Positions 7,934 through 16,006 of a stretch of DNA of 64,000 bases are shown piece by piece. The notes beneath the pieces were generated by a model. The model worked only from the letters and a program-made list of their open reading frames with translations, was not told the origin of the DNA and made no database searches. This DNA comes from Micromonospora orduensis (GTDB lineage: Bacteria > Actinomycetota > Actinomycetes > Mycobacteriales > Micromonosporaceae), in assembly GCF_006228125.1 (NCBI RefSeq), contig NZ_VDFY01000106.1, positions 62,001 through 126,000 of the forward strand, in the 5' to 3' direction. Position numbers and translations under genes: made by a program. How positions within the stretch are numbered: the first letter of the stretch is position 1; the number at the start of each line of letters is the position of its first letter.

Positions 7934-8689
7934 ATGCCGCGCCCCTACAGTCCCGTGCATGACGACCTCACCAGCACCGGCACGTACACGCTGCGGGTCA
8001 CCGCCGCCCCCGGCGACACCGGTCGCGCCGCCATCCGGGTGTACGAGGCCCACGACGTCGACGGCACGCTGCAACCGAACGGCCCGTCGGTGACCGTGGA
8101 GATCGCGCAGCCCGGCGCCCGGGCCCGCTACCGGTTCACCGGGCAGAAGGGGGACCGGGTCTTCGTGGAGGTGCCCGAAGCCAGCCTGACCGATCAGTGC
8201 TCTCCGCTGGAGTTGCGCGACGCCGAGGGCCGGTTGCTGCACAGCGGCTGCGTCATCAACGGCGTCGGTGAGGTCGACGGCACCCTCCTGCCCGCCGACG
8301 GCGCGTACACCGTGCTGGTCGATCCGGTGGAACGCGGCACCGGCACGATCACGCTGCGGTTGGTCAGCGGCCGGGACGGGGACGGGACCATCGCGGTCGG
8401 CGGACCGCCGGTCGTCACCACCGTCGACCGGCCCGGAGCGATCACGGCCTACCGGTTCACCGCTGCGGCCGGCACGTCGGTGACGGTGACCGCGACCGCC
8501 TCGAACCTGCCCGACCAGTGCGGGGTGCTGGTGCTGCGCGCCCCGGACGGCGGCACGCTCGCCACCGGCTGCGTGATCAACGGCGCCGGCGGCGTCGCGC
8601 CGACCCTGCTGCCGACGGCCGGGACCTACACGCTCCAGGTCGACCCTTCGGGGGCCGCGACCGGGCAGGTCACCGTGGCGGTGCGGTGA
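7934..8689 (+). pseudogene. 5'-truncated repeat protein (PPC-like beta repeats with GCVING motif)
   Basis: The readable frame holds two full repeats of about 90 residues, each with YRFT, a DQC motif, GCVINGxG, TLLPxxGxYTxxVDP and a closing beta strand. It begins in the last strand of a third (TSTGTYTLRVTA), so the protein starts mid-repeat. There is no signal peptide, although the repeats look like those of secreted proteins (related in style to bacterial pre-peptidase C-terminal domains). I read it as the C-terminal remnant of a larger exported protein whose 5' part was lost. A short native protein starting at ATG 7934 cannot be excluded, but no ribosome-binding site is evident. Confidence 0.6.
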
Positions 8690-8739
8690 AGGTTCTCGTG
8701 GACCCACCCCCCGTTCGCGGAGACGGCACCGCGTCGTGG

Positions 8740-9681
8740 TCACCCGCCGCGGAAGCTACGCCGGTACGCCTGCGGGCTGGTGCCGGTGATCCGCCTGAAG
8801 CGGTCCCGGAAGGCGGTGGTGGAGCCGAAACCGACCTGCGTCGCCACCCGGTCGACGGGATGGGCGGTGGTCTCCAGGAGGTGCTGCGCCTGGTGGACGC
8901 GGACCCGGTGCAGCCACCGCAGCGGGGTGGTGCCGGTCTGGTCGCGGAAGCGCCGGTTCAGCGTCCGGGTGCTCATCCCGGCGTGGTGGGCGATGTCGGC
9001 GAGGGTCAGCTCATGCCGGGCGTTGTCGCGCATCCAGGCCAGCAGCGGCTCCAGGGTCGCCCCCTCGGGGGCCGGTGGTTCGTGCGTGATGAACTGCGCC
9101 TGCCCGCCCGCGCGTTCCAGCGGCATGACGGACAACCTCGCCGCGTCGGCGGCGACGGCGGCGCCATGGTCGCGGCGGACCAGGTGCAGGCACAGGTCGA
9201 GCCCGGCGGCGGCGCCGGCGGAGGTCAGGAACTGGCCGTTGTCCACGTAGAGCACATTGGGGTCGACCTGGACCCGCGGATGCTGGGCGGCGAGCCGGTC
9301 GGTGGCGAGCCAGTGCGTGGTGGCGCGGTGTCCGTCGAGCAGGCCGGTGGCGGCGAGGGTGAACGCGCCGCCGCAGATCGAGGCGATCCGGGCGCCGTTC
9401 GCGGCGGCGGCGCGCAGCGAGTCGAGGACCGCGCCGGGCGTCGCGGCGGCGGGGTCGGAGACACCCGGCACGACGACGGTGTCGGCGTCGACGAGGACGT
9501 CCAGGCCCCACGGCACCGCGATGCTGAACGCGCCCGTGGTGACCGTCGGCGTGGCGGCGCAGACGAGGACGCGGTAGCCGGCGCGGCCGTCGGGCAGGCG
9601 GGTGCGCTGGAAGACCTCCATCGGCGTGGCCAGGTCGAACGGGACGACGCTGTCGAGGGCGAGCACGGCCACTGTGTGCAT
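8740..9681 (-). CDS. GlxA-type transcriptional regulator (DJ-1/PfpI plus AraC HTH)
   Basis: The 313-residue protein has an N-terminal DJ-1/PfpI-like ligand domain (residues 1-170, with the nucleophile-elbow-like ASICGGAF) and a C-terminal AraC/XylS DNA-binding domain (about 215-310) with two helix-turn-helices, the second in DRVATQVGFGSTTAFRDRF. Members of this class control catabolic or stress genes in response to small molecules. The ligand cannot be inferred here. It reads away from the DUF6010 gene start and is convergent with the truncated repeat gene. Confidence 0.92.
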   Translation of the reverse strand: MHTVAVLALDSVVPFDLATPMEVFQRTRLPDGRAGYRVLVCAATPTVTTGAFSIAVPWGLDVLVDADTVVVPGVSDPAAATPGAVLDSLRAAAANGARIASICGGAFTLAATGLLDGHRATTHWLATDRLAAQHPRVQVDPNVLYVDNGQFLTSAGAAAGLDLCLHLVRRDHGAAVAADAARLSVMPLERAGGQAQFITHEPPAPEGATLEPLLAWMRDNARHELTLADIAHHAGMSTRTLNRRFRDQTGTTPLRWLHRVRVHQAQHLLETTAHPVDRVATQVGFGSTTAFRDRFRRITGTSPQAYRRSFRGG

Positions 9682-9698
9682 GGTGCGAATTCAACCAG

Positions 9699-10133
9699 TC
9701 AGGACCGTGCGGTGACCGGCGGGCGCGTACCGGCCGCCCGCCGCGCGACCCGGTCGTACAGGTCTCTGACCGACAGACCGCCGGTGAGGCACCAGAGCGC
9801 GATGACCGGATCGCAGAGCGCGCAGCCGAACGACGAGTCGTGCAGCGACGGGATGATCGGGGTGCCGCGCCTGTGGTGCACGACGTCCCAGACCGTGTGC
9901 AGGAGCCATCCGACGCCGATGAAGGTGTACGAGGTGAGCCCGGCGTAGCCCACCACCAGCAGCAGCGCACAGAAGGCCAGCTCCCACAGCCCGAATCCGC
10001 CACCGCTGATGTAGGCGGCCCCGGCGCCGGTGACGACGAGCGCGTTCAGGCGCCGCCGGTGCGGCTCCGGCACGAGGGAGTTGAGCCCGACGTAGACCAG
10101 CCCGATCACCACCGGCATGACATAGCGAAGCAC
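9699..10133 (-). CDS. DUF6010 family membrane protein
   Basis: The 144-residue integral membrane protein opens VLRYVMPVVIGLVYVGLNSL and has about four hydrophobic segments and the conserved stretch TFIGVGWLLHTVWDVVHH followed by CALCDPVIALW, which I recognise as DUF6010. GTG 10133 was chosen because the leader has GGAACGGGG and the first membrane segment follows directly; the longer frame to 10274 adds polar sequence. It lies directly upstream of the GlxA-type regulator on the same strand, so the two may be co-transcribed. Function is unknown. Confidence 0.75.
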   Translation of the reverse strand: MLRYVMPVVIGLVYVGLNSLVPEPHRRRLNALVVTGAGAAYISGGGFGLWELAFCALLLVVGYAGLTSYTFIGVGWLLHTVWDVVHHRRGTPIIPSLHDSSFGCALCDPVIALWCLTGGLSVRDLYDRVARRAAGTRPPVTARS

Positions 10134-10352
10134 GATCCAGCCCCGTTCCCGTTCCTGTTGAAGCGTGTCGGGAAGGAGCCTAGGAAGGCCTGCGCCCGGG
10201 GACGAGAGGCGAAAATGCCACGGTCCGCCGGATTCTCGCCAACCATGTCCGGCGGTCGTGACCGGGCAGGTCACACGGGCGCTGCGGGGACGGTGTCCCT
10301 CCTTCTCGGGGCGGCGGCCGGGCGTGCTAACGTCTCGTCCCGTTGTCAGCGA

Positions 10353-10428
10353 GCGCCGCTAGCTCAACTGGCAGAGCAGCGGACTCTTAATCCGCGGGTT
10401 CGGGGTTCGAGTCCCTGGCGGCGCACCA
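10353..10428 (+). tRNA. tRNA-Lys(CTT), copy 2
   Basis: The sequence is identical over all 76 nt to 3777-3852, with anticodon CTT and encoded CCA. Its upstream region is weaker (TAACGT in place of TAATCT). Confidence 0.97.
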
Positions 10429-10434
10429 ACGATC

Positions 10435-10476
10435 AAGGCTCTGACCTGGTGGTTCACACCGGGCCGGGGCCTTTTC
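10435..10476 (+). terminator. Rho-independent terminator of tRNA-Lys copy 2
   Basis: Arms AAGGCTCTGACCTGGTG and CACCGGGCCGGGGCCTT, with a GTTCA loop and a short T run, correspond to the terminator of copy 1. Confidence 0.8.
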
Positions 10477-10581
10477 GCGTACGCCGGTGGTAGGTGGTCG
10501 CTCGGAAGGTGCTCGGGAGCCGTTGGACGCGGCGCCTGCCGGGACGTCGCGGCTGAGGTCGCCACCGGCCCGCGCGGCAGC

Positions 10582-11166
10582 TCACGATCGGGTTTCCGCC
10601 GGCACCTTCCAGATCACCTCGTCGAGGAAGCTCTCCACCGCCCGCCCGATCGTGCCCAGCACCAGGGCCGAGTCGGTGAGTGCACCCGGGACCCACATCC
10701 CGTGGTCCGCGTTCTCGACCTCGACCACGTGCGGCGTCAGTCGACGGGCGACGCTACCGTCCCACGCCGGATCGCCCGTCCCCCCGACCAGCATGAACGG
10801 TGCGTTGCTCTTGGCGAGCGCCGTCACCACCGGCTCCTGCTGCAGCAGGGGGGTGAGCCAGATCGCCGGAAGCCCGCGCTCCACGGCCACCGGAGCCGCG
10901 TGCGACCCCAACGACTTGCCGATGAGCAGTGGCACCGCCCCGGGTCGGGCTGCGGCCAGCTTGTCGAGGACCAGGTTCACCTGATCGACGACCCATGGAG
11001 CCAGGTCCAGACTGGACCGGCCCTTCGGTGGCTGCCACGACAGGGGAAGGACCTGCGCCGCCCGAACGGCGGCGGCGCGACTGGCGTAGGCGAGCACGGG
11101 GACGTGTGGGCCGAACTGCATGCCGGGAACGACAACGACGAACCGCTGTGACGATGATCGATGCAT
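10582..11166 (-). CDS. Small alpha/beta hydrolase
   Basis: The 194-residue protein has the nucleophile elbow GKSLGS (Ser85), an acidic residue in GGTGDPAWDG (Asp132) and a His in NADHGMW (His155), a complete catalytic triad in the expected order. It has no signal peptide or membrane segment, so it is cytoplasmic. Similar short hydrolases in actinomycetes lack a known substrate. Start MHRSSSQ at 11166 is supported by the beta strand RFVVVVPG immediately following; the ribosome-binding site is weak. It is divergent from the CYTH gene at 11277. Confidence 0.8.
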   Translation of the reverse strand: MHRSSSQRFVVVVPGMQFGPHVPVLAYASRAAAVRAAQVLPLSWQPPKGRSSLDLAPWVVDQVNLVLDKLAAARPGAVPLLIGKSLGSHAAPVAVERGLPAIWLTPLLQQEPVVTALAKSNAPFMLVGGTGDPAWDGSVARRLTPHVVEVENADHGMWVPGALTDSALVLGTIGRAVESFLDEVIWKVPAETRS

Positions 11167-11276
11167 TGGACGAAGTGTACCGAGGTGTGCGTCGTCAGTG
11201 GAGCCCAATTTTCGACGGGGCGGCGCGGGTGGCGTCAGGGCTGTGTCCGATGCTGTGCCACTGGCAGACTACGTCG

Positions 11277-11759
11277 ATGGCCGGATCCACGAACATCGAG
11301 ATCGAACGCAAGTTCCTGTTGGCCTCCGAGGAGTGGCGCAGAGAGGTGACCGGAAGTAGGCCGATAACGCAGGTGTACCTCGCGTCGACCGCTGTCTCCC
11401 AGGTGCGGTTACGCCGTTACGGCGCAGCGGCGTTCATCACGGTGAAGGGGCGGCGGAAGGGTCTGGCGCGCCCGGAGATCGAAGCCGAAATCCCGCCAGA
11501 GTTCGTCGACGCGGTGCTCGCCGCGGGTCTTTCCCCGGTTCCGCCGCTGGTCAAGGTCCGGCACGTGGTCCCGGTCGGCGAATTCTGCTTCGAGATCGAC
11601 GAGTACGGCGGGGACAACGAGGGGCTGGTCACCGCCGAGGTCGAGCTGCCGACGGAGGACGCCGATTTCCCCCGCCCCGGCTGGCTCGGCACAGACGTTT
11701 CCGGCGACGTTCGATACGGCAATGTCTATCTGGCCCAACACCCGTACAAGTCCTGGTAG
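11277..11759 (+). CDS. CYTH domain protein 1
   Basis: The 160-residue single-domain protein carries the CYTH signature ExExK as EIERK at residues 8-12, then basic strands (QVRLRRYG, ITVKGRR) and the acidic pair FEIDEYG and AEVELP that complete the triphosphate tunnel. Enzymes of this superfamily act on triphosphates or long phosphate chains with divalent metal (thiamine triphosphatase, tripolyphosphatase, class IV adenylate cyclase). Which applies here cannot be told. It is the first plus-strand gene of the unusual locus, 126 bp upstream of the small peptide gene, and a second CYTH gene lies at 12899. Confidence 0.88.
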   Translation: MAGSTNIEIERKFLLASEEWRREVTGSRPITQVYLASTAVSQVRLRRYGAAAFITVKGRRKGLARPEIEAEIPPEFVDAVLAAGLSPVPPLVKVRHVVPVGEFCFEIDEYGGDNEGLVTAEVELPTEDADFPRPGWLGTDVSGDVRYGNVYLAQHPYKSW

Positions 11760-11885
11760 CCGGTGTTCGATCGTCCTCATCCTACTGCTCAATAGATTGA
11801 CGGTCGCGACTCGGTGCATGAGGCTCTGAGCAGGCGCGCGCCACAGGGACGTTCCGACACACCCGACGGAGGGGAGGTGCAGGAT

Positions 11886-11996
11886 ATGGAGCTTGAGCAG
11901 CTTGACGAGGTCATCGAGAACCTCCAGGAGTTGGACGCTACCGAGGACGGCCGGGAAGCACTGGCCGCGGTCCTCATGGAGTTCACCGACGGCTGA
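11886..11996 (+). CDS. Small acidic peptide, candidate precursor peptide (36 residues)
   Basis: The frame runs from ATG 11886 to TGA 11994-11996, with a strong ribosome-binding site (GGAGGGGAGG) 8-15 nt upstream. The peptide begins MELEQLDEVIENLQELDATE and ends LAAVLMEFTDG. It is strongly acidic, predicted helical, and lacks Cys, Lys and Ser. The segment LQELDA resembles the LQ-containing recognition motif in leaders of class III lanthipeptides, but no lanthipeptide synthetase is nearby and no Ser/Cys core is present. A GTG at 11877 would add three residues. It lies between CYTH 1 and the tight operon with the M16B peptidase pair, and is followed by a strong hairpin, an arrangement usual for precursor peptides that are made in excess. 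Function is inferred from context only. Confidence 0.6.
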   Translation: MELEQLDEVIENLQELDATEDGREALAAVLMEFTDG

Positions 11997-12033
11997 TCCT
12001 TAGCCACGCACCATGACCATGGTCAGGTCGGGG

Positions 12034-12071
12034 CCGGGCCGACGCGGCATTGCGATGCCGGGTCGGCCCGG
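12034..12071 (+). terminator. Hairpin between the peptide gene and the operon (attenuator candidate)
   Basis: A 17-bp stem (12034-12050 with 12055-12071, one mismatch, loop TGCG) lies 38 bp after the peptide stop and 28 bp before the next gene. There is no T run, so partial termination or mRNA stabilisation of the upstream transcript is more likely than full termination. Confidence 0.65.
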
Positions 12072-12098
12072 TCCCCCGCGAAGTGTGGAGAGTCGCCG

Positions 12099-12902
12099 AT
12101 GCGGGAGAGCCGTCTCAACTCCCACCACGAGGTGTTCCAGCGGTACGAGGATCTCGCCCAGATGCTCGCGTTTCGCTACGGGTCGGGATCGCAGGGCATC
12201 ATATTCGTCCTGTACGACCAACTCATCGCCCTGCGCCGGCTTCTGGTGCAGCAGCCTGGATCGATCGTGCTGCGGGCCTGGGTCGCGCACCTCGGAGACC
12301 GCCTCCGGCAGCGCTACGAGGACGAGTTCCCCGCTGCCGCAATGGGCCATCCGACGGCGGTTGTCCGCACCGATCCGGTCGTGGTGCAGTACTCCCGGGC
12401 GGCGTTCGAGGAGAAGTATCGGTCGGTGATGGACGTCGTCCAGCCGGAGACGATCGAACTGACCGGTCCGGTGCTGCCCGCTCCCGTCCGCGAGGGCCGA
12501 CCGTACATGTATGTGATCGACGAAGATGGCCGATTCCTGTTGTGGACCCGGTCCTTCAGCTTCGAGGAACTGGTGTTCGGGCGCAACAAGGCGACCGTCA
12601 ATGATGTGCCGGTCGGGCATCCGATGCTGGTTCCCGATCGGTTGAGAGCCAGCGCGGCGGGTGAGGTCGTCTTCATCGGCGGTCCCCAGGTGCGCGCCGT
12701 GGTGATCAATAACAAGTCAGGGCACTTCCGCTTTCCGCCCTCGTCTCGAGAGGTGATCGTGGATTGCTGCCGACGGATCTTCCGCCTTCCGGACGACGCC
12801 GTCGACGTCTTCATCGTCGGTGGATTCGAATCGCGTCTGGTCGAGCGGACCCTGGTTCTGGCTGACGAGCCGGAGCCCGTATCTGGAAGGGTCGAAGTAT
12901 GA
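12099..12902 (+). CDS. Unknown protein of the peptide/M16B locus
   Basis: The 267-residue soluble protein starts ATG 12099 behind GGAGAG. The N-terminal third is helical (HHEVFQRYEDLAQMLAFRYG). The C-terminal half is beta-rich, with YVIDEDGRFLLW, HPMLVPDRLRASAAGEV and VVINNKSGHFRFPPSS, ending DVFIVGGF. The N-x-SGH-[FY]-R pattern with the preceding AAGE strand recalls a small beta domain seen in some bacterial effector-like and toxin-like proteins, but I cannot name a family. The gene overlaps CYTH 2 by ATGA, so translation is coupled and it belongs to the operon. Function unknown. Confidence 0.8.
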   Translation: MRESRLNSHHEVFQRYEDLAQMLAFRYGSGSQGIIFVLYDQLIALRRLLVQQPGSIVLRAWVAHLGDRLRQRYEDEFPAAAMGHPTAVVRTDPVVVQYSRAAFEEKYRSVMDVVQPETIELTGPVLPAPVREGRPYMYVIDEDGRFLLWTRSFSFEELVFGRNKATVNDVPVGHPMLVPDRLRASAAGEVVFIGGPQVRAVVINNKSGHFRFPPSSREVIVDCCRRIFRLPDDAVDVFIVGGFESRLVERTLVLADEPEPVSGRVEV

Positions 12903-13648
12903 CGAGCCCGACGGCGCTGGCGGACTTCGACCCGGGGGTCGACGACGTTCCACCCGGGATCGTCATCGGCGTGGAGCAGGAATTCAAATGGCGTCTCGGC
13001 GACGACGGGCTGTTCGGCAACCGGCAGCCGACGCTTGACGACCTGGCCGCCGCGGTGCCGCCGCCGGACGAAGCGGTGGAGGAGTCGCGGTTCCAGCACA
13101 CCCAGTCCACCCTCTACTTCGACGACCGGTGGCAGTTGACTGACCGGCAGGTCGCACTGCGTGCCACGATCAACCCAGGGACGATCAAGCGGGTCTCCTG
13201 GCTGGGCGTCAAACAGACCCTCCGGTGGGAGAACGGGTGCCGTGACTCGCTCGAGCTGGGCGGGCGCCTGGCGGCGAAGGACATCGGCCGTGAGGTCCGC
13301 AACCCGCAGAGCCCGGCGCTGGCCTACGCGCACCGCCTGCTCGGTGTCGCCCTGGAACCAGACGTCTTCGCATCGGTCATCCAGCATCGCCACAAGGTCT
13401 TCTACCGCACCAGCGTCAACTCGCTGCTCCAGGTGACCTTCGACCGCGCCGAGTTCAAGGCGCTACCGGACGGGCAGCCGCAGGTCACGTACTGGCTGGA
13501 GATCGAGAACAACGGCCGCGAGATGCACGCACGAGCAGCCCTCGAACGATGGGCGACATCGGTGTCCGAACGCGTCGGCGCCCCACCAGCGACCAGGGCC
13601 AAGGCCGAAGTCGCCGCCGAGCTGGCTGGCTGGACTCGCCGCGGATGA
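12899..13648 (+). CDS. CYTH-like protein 2
   Basis: The 249-residue protein has an ExExK motif EQEFK at residues 26-30, then STLYFDD, a basic strand VSWLGVKQT, HKVFYRTS, FDRAEF and the acidic strand YWLEIENNG, in the order expected for a CYTH/triphosphate-tunnel domain. It is larger and more divergent than CYTH 1, so it is probably not a recent duplicate. It overlaps genes on both sides by ATGA, which ties it to the unknown protein and to the MFS exporter. Two CYTH proteins in one locus suggest a triphosphate substrate or a nucleotide-activated intermediate, but this is inference. Confidence 0.75.
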   Translation: MTSPTALADFDPGVDDVPPGIVIGVEQEFKWRLGDDGLFGNRQPTLDDLAAAVPPPDEAVEESRFQHTQSTLYFDDRWQLTDRQVALRATINPGTIKRVSWLGVKQTLRWENGCRDSLELGGRLAAKDIGREVRNPQSPALAYAHRLLGVALEPDVFASVIQHRHKVFYRTSVNSLLQVTFDRAEFKALPDGQPQVTYWLEIENNGREMHARAALERWATSVSERVGAPPATRAKAEVAAELAGWTRRG

Positions 13649-14889
13649 CGAATCTCGCGAAGACGCGCGGCCAGAGGCGGCTGCCCAGAGATTTCTACCT
13701 GGTGCTCAGCAGTCAGGGCGTCTCGTTGATCGGCAGCGAGATGCAGCAGATCGCGCTGCCCCTGTGGGTCTACCAGGCCACCGGGGGGTCGACCCTGTCG
13801 GCCGGTGTGGCCTTCGCCTTCCAGTTCGTGCCGATCGTGTTGCTCGCACCGTGGGCGGGATACATCGCGGACCGCTTCGACCGGCGGAAGCTCATGATCA
13901 TCTGTGAGCTCTCTGCCACCGTGATGGTCGCGATCACGCTGCTCGGGCTCCACTACGGCATCGTGCCTCTGGTCATCGTCACGGCTTCGGTCACCCGGGT
14001 CTTCAACGCCGTAACGATGCCGGCCATGCAGGCGATCATCGTCAACACCGTGCCGGAGGAAGACCGTGCCCGCAGTGCCTCGCGCAGCACCGCACTGTTC
14101 GCGATAGTCCAGATCGCCGCCCCGCTCGCCGGAACCGCGATCGGCGGTACCCTCGGCTTCCAGGTCGTGCTGATCATCGACATCCTGTCGTTCCTGCTCT
14201 CGGCTCTCCTCCTGCTGCCGCTGGCACCCTGTCCGGGCGTGCCCGCCCTGCGTAACGCCGTCCGGTCCACCTGGCACGCGTTCCGCGACAACTCCAGCAC
14301 CCTGTTCCGCTGGACACTCGGCACGGAGGCGGTCTTCTTCCTGCTCTGGGGCGCCGACGCGGCACTCGCGCTGCTGATTCTCGGAGACCGTTTCGGTACG
14401 GCGACCGCGGGCATCTTCTCCGCGGCCATGGGCGTCGGCTGGGTGCTCGCCTCGGCGCTGATCCCCGCCCGCTTCAAGCAGCAGCCGATCCGCATGATCG
14501 CCGCTGGGGCGGCGTGTGGCCCGATCGCGGCCGTCGCCTTCGTGGCCCTGGTCCCGTACGGCCTCGCGGCGGCCTTCCTGCCTGGCGTGCTGGTCGGCGT
14601 GGGCAATCTCGCGGTGGTCATCGGCGCCACCACGATCTTCCAGAAGGAAGCCGGGGCGGAGGTGGCCGGCCGGCTCTTCGCCGTCCGGCGGGCCGTGCTC
14701 AACTCCATGCTCACGGTCTCCTACCTGCTCCTGCCCGGAGTGGCGGCCGCCGGTTTCGGCAAGGGGCCGACCCTGATCCTGTTCTCGATCCTCATGTTCG
14801 TCGCCGTGCAGGTGATGGCGTGGTTGACGGTCCGCCGTACCGCCGACGTGACGACCAAGGAGGAACCGGAGGTGCTGGTTCGTGGTTAA
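13645..14889 (+). CDS. MFS transporter (probable exporter)
   Basis: The 414-residue protein has about 12 hydrophobic segments and the MFS loop 2-3 motif as GYIADRFDRRKLM. The N-terminal LSSQGVSLIGSEMQQIALPLWVYQATGG is typical of the MFS group that includes macrolide and enterobactin exporters. Start ATG 13645 overlaps the stop of CYTH 2 (ATGA); the longer frame to 13549 would run inside CYTH 2. In this operon it is the obvious candidate to export the product or protect the producer. Confidence 0.92.
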   Translation: MTNLAKTRGQRRLPRDFYLVLSSQGVSLIGSEMQQIALPLWVYQATGGSTLSAGVAFAFQFVPIVLLAPWAGYIADRFDRRKLMIICELSATVMVAITLLGLHYGIVPLVIVTASVTRVFNAVTMPAMQAIIVNTVPEEDRARSASRSTALFAIVQIAAPLAGTAIGGTLGFQVVLIIDILSFLLSALLLLPLAPCPGVPALRNAVRSTWHAFRDNSSTLFRWTLGTEAVFFLLWGADAALALLILGDRFGTATAGIFSAAMGVGWVLASALIPARFKQQPIRMIAAGAACGPIAAVAFVALVPYGLAAAFLPGVLVGVGNLAVVIGATTIFQKEAGAEVAGRLFAVRRAVLNSMLTVSYLLLPGVAAAGFGKGPTLILFSILMFVAVQVMAWLTVRRTADVTTKEEPEVLVRG

Positions 14890-16006
14890 CGCCCGTACGA
14901 CGCGCCGTCGCGAACTGGAACTGCCACATGCGCCGGCCCTCGGCTGGGATCTCCCGGAAGGCCACGCCGACGACCCGCCGGAGGCTGTGGGTCGGGCCGC
15001 GCTCGTGGCCCGCTACCTCGCCCACGCGCTGGCACGAGACCCTGCCACGGCGGGCTGGATGCGCCGCCACCGGTTGACCGAGCACGCCTCCCAGTTCTCG
15101 TTCTGGTCTCCGGATGCGCGTGGGGAGCGACTGGCGGAGGCGGTGTCCCGGATTGACCCGGAACCCGCGTCGGCGCTGCTCCAGTCCCTGGCCGCGGCGC
15201 AGCTCGCCCAGGCCCGGAACCAGCGCGCCAACCCGGTCGTCACCATGTTCCGGGCGGTGGAGACCGCCGCCTGGGGCGGCTCGCCGGAGGAGGCCCTCGG
15301 CGATCAGGAAACGCTGGCCAACGCCCGGGGCGCCGAGCTGGGCAACTGCCTGCGGCGCTGCCTGGCCCGAGCCCGACAGATAGACCCGTCGACCGGCACG
15401 GCGCCGCCCGCTCCGGCGCCCGACCCGGGCTCCTGGCGGGGCGAGATGGTCCTGGTCGACCGGCCGGGGGAGCAGTGCCGGGTGGTCCTGCAGTTCCGGC
15501 TCACCGAGGTCATCGAGGACGCGGCCTCCGCAGCGGTGCTGGCGCAGCTTCTCGACGGTTCCGACGGCCTGCTGTACCGGCGACTGCGGACCGAGGCGGG
15601 CCTGGTCTACGGCACCGTCGCCGTCGCGCGGGACGACGGGCGACCGCAGACGCTGACCATCGGCGCCTCTCTCCTGCGGGAACGGCTTCCGGCGACGATC
15701 GATGCCATCCGGCGTTGCGTCGACGAGATCGACGATGGTGAGTTGCCCGCCGAGGCGCTCGGTGTCGCGGTCGGCCGCGTCGTGGATCGGGTGCTCACGA
15801 AGCTTGACGAACCGTTCGGCGCGTTGGACGACCACCGGCGCCGGCTCAACGGGCAGCACTCCGTGGCTGTTGTCGCTGAGAAGGCCTCGGCGGCTCCGGA
15901 CCAGTTGGCCCGCGTGCCGCGCCTGTCGTCCAGGCATCGGCCAGCGGTCGCCTACATCGGTCCGGTGGACGAGACCGTCCCCGAACTGATCGGAAGAATG
16001 CGATGA
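14882..16006 (+). CDS. M16B peptidase-like subunit without zinc site (alpha-like)
   Basis: The 374-residue protein has the C-terminal M16 domain with the R/Y substrate-binding motif LYRRLRTEAGLVY (Arg236, Tyr243) but no HxxEH in its N-terminal half. It therefore corresponds to the non-catalytic partner in M16B heterodimers such as PqqG or mitochondrial processing peptidase alpha. It starts with GTG 14882, overlapping the MFS gene by 8 nt, and ends ATGA with the catalytic subunit, so the two are made in equal amounts. Role inferred: holding the peptide substrate for cleavage by the next gene product. Confidence 0.82.
   Translation: MVNARTTRRRELELPHAPALGWDLPEGHADDPPEAVGRAALVARYLAHALARDPATAGWMRRHRLTEHASQFSFWSPDARGERLAEAVSRIDPEPASALLQSLAAAQLAQARNQRANPVVTMFRAVETAAWGGSPEEALGDQETLANARGAELGNCLRRCLARARQIDPSTGTAPPAPAPDPGSWRGEMVLVDRPGEQCRVVLQFRLTEVIEDAASAAVLAQLLDGSDGLLYRRLRTEAGLVYGTVAVARDDGRPQTLTIGASLLRERLPATIDAIRRCVDEIDDGELPAEALGVAVGRVVDRVLTKLDEPFGALDDHRRRLNGQHSVAVVAEKASAAPDQLARVPRLSSRHRPAVAYIGPVDETVPELIGRMR

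Larger units (their letters stand above)
10326..10528 (+). repeat. Direct repeat DR2 carrying tRNA-Lys, right side
   Basis: This is the second copy of the block described at 3749-3953. It includes the tRNA, the hairpin terminator and the downstream block ending GCTCGGGAGCCGTTGGAC. The two copies are 6576 bp apart and bound the decayed gene set between them. Confidence 0.85.

Noticed and set aside
3853..10352. Integrative conjugative element or prophage between the tRNA copies
   Set aside because: No integrase, excisionase, replication or transfer gene is visible. I keep only the weaker statement of a decayed island.
11886..11996. Class III lanthipeptide precursor because of the LQELDA segment
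   Set aside because: No LanKC-type synthetase is in the window, and the peptide has no Ser or Cys to form lanthionine. The motif resemblance alone is too weak.
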